This document shows positions 6,519-7,125 of a DNA stretch of 7,125 nucleotides, in pieces; within the stretch, counting starts at the first letter, position 1; every line of letters begins with the position of its first letter. The notes under the pieces are model-generated. The model searched no databases, was not told where the DNA came from, and worked only from the letters and a program-made list of their open reading frames with translations. The stretch is from an uncultured Spirochaetaceae bacterium (lineage in GTDB: Bacteria > Spirochaetota > Spirochaetia > SZUA-6 > Bin103). The stretch covers positions 1 through 7,125 of the forward strand of contig CAJWOB010000131.1 of NCBI GenBank assembly GCA_913043885.1. Direction: 5' to 3'. Both the position numbers and the translations under genes were made by a program.

Positions 6519-7125
6519 CCTACAGCCCCTTCTGGAAGCCACCGTACGAACAACCCGTCGCCCTACTCAACTCGCACCGTCGCAATATCTGGTGGCGGCA
6601 CGGCGGGGCATATCTTCCCCGCGCTGGCGGTGGCCGCCGAGCTGGTGCATGCAGCCACCCTGCTTCACGACGATGTGGTCGACGGGTCAGAGCAGCGCCG
6701 CGGGAAAAAGGCCGCCAACCTCATCTGGGGAAACCAGGCCACGGTGCTGGTCGGAGATTTCCTGTTCAGCCGTGCCTTCGAACTCATGGTCGAGGATGGC
6801 AGCCTGAAAGTCCTCAAGATCCTTTCTGGCGCTTCGGCCGTCATCGCGCAGGGTGAGGTCGACCAGCTGCAGACGCAGCGGCGTATCGACACGACCGAAG
6901 AACGCTACTTGCAGGTCATCACCGCTAAAACGGCCGTTCTGTTCGCGGCGGCATGCCAGATCGCCGGCGTCGTTTCGGAGCGCGGGGAGGAAGTGGAGGC
7001 GAAGCTGGAAAGCTTCGGCCGCAATCTCGGCATCGCCTTCCAGCTCACCAACATCGCCAGGGATATCGTCGACGACGCCCGGATCGGGCGCTGCTATCTG
7101 CCGCTGGCCTGGCTCGACGAGGTCG
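6507..7125 (+). CDS. Composite open frame: MurG start, polyprenyl diphosphate synthase middle, phytoene synthase end (incomplete at window edge; probable chimera)
   Basis: A single frame of 206 codons runs from GTG 6507 past the window edge. Residues 1-24 are a polar leader. Residues 25-46 (VAISGGGTAGHIFPALAVAAEL) match the N terminus of MurG, the inner-membrane-associated GlcNAc transferase that makes lipid II. Residues 47-180 match the middle of a long-chain (octaprenyl/solanesyl-type) diphosphate synthase: LLHDDVVD with the DDxxD at 55-59, RRGKKAAN, WGNQATVLVGDFL, GEV at 116-118 and the AKTAVLFAAAC stretch. Residues 175-199 then match the second squalene/phytoene synthase signature: GIAFQLTNIARDIVDD and RCYLP. 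The synthase's second aspartate-rich motif (DDxxD after GIAFQL) is replaced by the phytoene synthase one, and the synthase's N-terminal third is absent. Codons such as AAA, GGA, CTT and TCA appear more often after 6645 than in the genes upstream. A working enzyme is unlikely; a misjoined contig end is the likely cause. Confidence 0.75.
   Translation, partial: MSEHPTAPSGSHRTNNPSPYSTRTVAISGGGTAGHIFPALAVAAELVHAATLLHDDVVDGSEQRRGKKAANLIWGNQATVLVGDFLFSRAFELMVEDGSLKVLKILSGASAVIAQGEVDQLQTQRRIDTTEERYLQVITAKTAVLFAAACQIAGVVSERGEEVEAKLESFGRNLGIAFQLTNIARDIVDDARIGRCYLPLAWLDEV
6526..6533 (-). promoter_or_regulatory. Shine-Dalgarno AGAAGGGG for the minus-strand secreted protein
   Basis: Read on the minus strand, AGAAGGGG ends 7 nt before GTG 6518. 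This decides for that start over the in-frame GTG at 6542, which has no comparable site. It lies inside the first codons of the divergent plus-strand frame. Confidence 0.5.
6541..6570 (-). promoter_or_regulatory. Possible promoter of the minus-strand secreted protein gene
   Basis: On the minus strand, TTGAGT (6565-6570) and TACGGT (6541-6546) are separated by 18 nt. Transcription would begin near 6534, just ahead of the ribosome site at 6526-6533. The hexamers are imperfect, but resemble those before the GGDEF gene (TTGACT and TACGCT). It would lie inside the coding region of the divergent frame. Confidence 0.3.
6645..7046 (+). pseudogene. Internal fragment of an octaprenyl/polyprenyl diphosphate synthase
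   Basis: About 134 residues match the central part of an IspB-like trans-prenyltransferase, which extends farnesyl diphosphate to the side chain of ubiquinone or menaquinone. The first aspartate-rich motif (DDVVD), the RRGKKA basic segment and GDFLFSRAFELM are clear. The wording (GNQATVLVGDFL, DGSLKVLKILS) recalls alphaproteobacterial versions more than spirochaete ones; this is from memory. About 80 N-terminal residues and the C-terminal third with the second DDxxD are missing. Confidence 0.7.
7029..7125 (+). pseudogene. Phytoene/squalene synthase signature fragment (CrtB-like), cut by window edge
   Basis: The final 32 codons fit the second signature of the squalene/phytoene synthase family: G-x3-Q at residues 175-179, N182, R185-D186, D190, then R195-C-Y-L-P199. 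In CrtB the aspartates bind magnesium and prenyl diphosphate for head-to-head coupling of geranylgeranyl diphosphate to phytoene. The spacing is exact. LAWLDEV after it also fits CrtB. The N-terminal half of such an enzyme is absent, and the rest lies beyond the window. Confidence 0.65.

Larger units (their letters stand above)
6507..6644 (+). pseudogene. murG: MurG N-terminal fragment
   Basis: Only the start of MurG is present: a 24-residue polar leader and then the glycine-rich GGGTAGH loop followed by FPALAVAAEL, which in MurG forms the first beta-loop-helix facing lipid I. Roughly 300 further residues expected for the family are absent. The good ribosome site and the local context suggest this part truly belongs next to the minus-strand gene and that the native locus continues as an ordinary murG. 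This identification rests on a short motif. Confidence 0.55.

Noticed and set aside
6507..7125. A new bifunctional or trifunctional isoprenoid/cell-wall enzyme
   Set aside because: Each domain lacks essential parts (most of MurG, the N-terminal and C-terminal parts of the polyprenyl synthase, the first half of phytoene synthase), so a functional fusion is not supported by the visible sequence.

Overview
The window is high-GC DNA (about two thirds G+C by eye, third codon positions almost all G or C) with tightly packed bacterial genes. The proteins fit a free-living, high-GC spirochaete best. The DUF445 protein carries a conserved central stretch I associate with spirochaete homologues, and the minus-strand secreted protein resembles a family of unknown function I recall mainly from spirochaetes. 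Both attributions rest on memory, not on a search.

Layout: (1) 3-305, the C-terminal end of a PDZ-domain protein, probably an HtrA/DegP-like protease, cut by the window edge. (2) 302-2347, a complete uvrB whose GTG start overlaps the PDZ stop by 4 nt. (3) 2370-2768, a small lipoprotein with a bacterial SH3 domain. (4) 2807-4543, a DUF445 membrane-anchored protein. Genes 1-4 are co-directional, with overlaps or gaps of under 40 nt, and look like one transcription unit. (5) A 73-nt gap holds a weak stem-loop and a sigma70-like promoter. (6) 4617-5669, a response regulator with a GGDEF diguanylate cyclase output and apparently intact catalytic and inhibitory motifs. (7) 5718-6518 on the minus strand, a secreted protein of unknown function, convergent with the GGDEF gene. 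(8) 6507 to the window end, an open reading frame divergent from gene 7, overlapping its 5' end.

The last frame is the strangest part. It is one uninterrupted frame that starts as MurG (glycine-rich nucleotide-sugar-transferase N terminus), switches after about 46 residues to the middle of a long-chain polyprenyl diphosphate synthase (DDxxD motif), and switches again near residue 175-181 to the second signature of phytoene synthase. No part is a complete enzyme, and both switches fall at short stretches shared by the two families. A chimeric contig end is the most economical explanation. A real fusion would need read-level proof.

Functionally the intact region combines DNA repair (UvrB), envelope proteins (PDZ, SH3 lipoprotein, DUF445, secreted protein) and c-di-GMP signalling. 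I found no mobile element, CRISPR array, tRNA or rRNA, and no convincing new multi-gene system. There is no gene-free stretch longer than about 75 bases.
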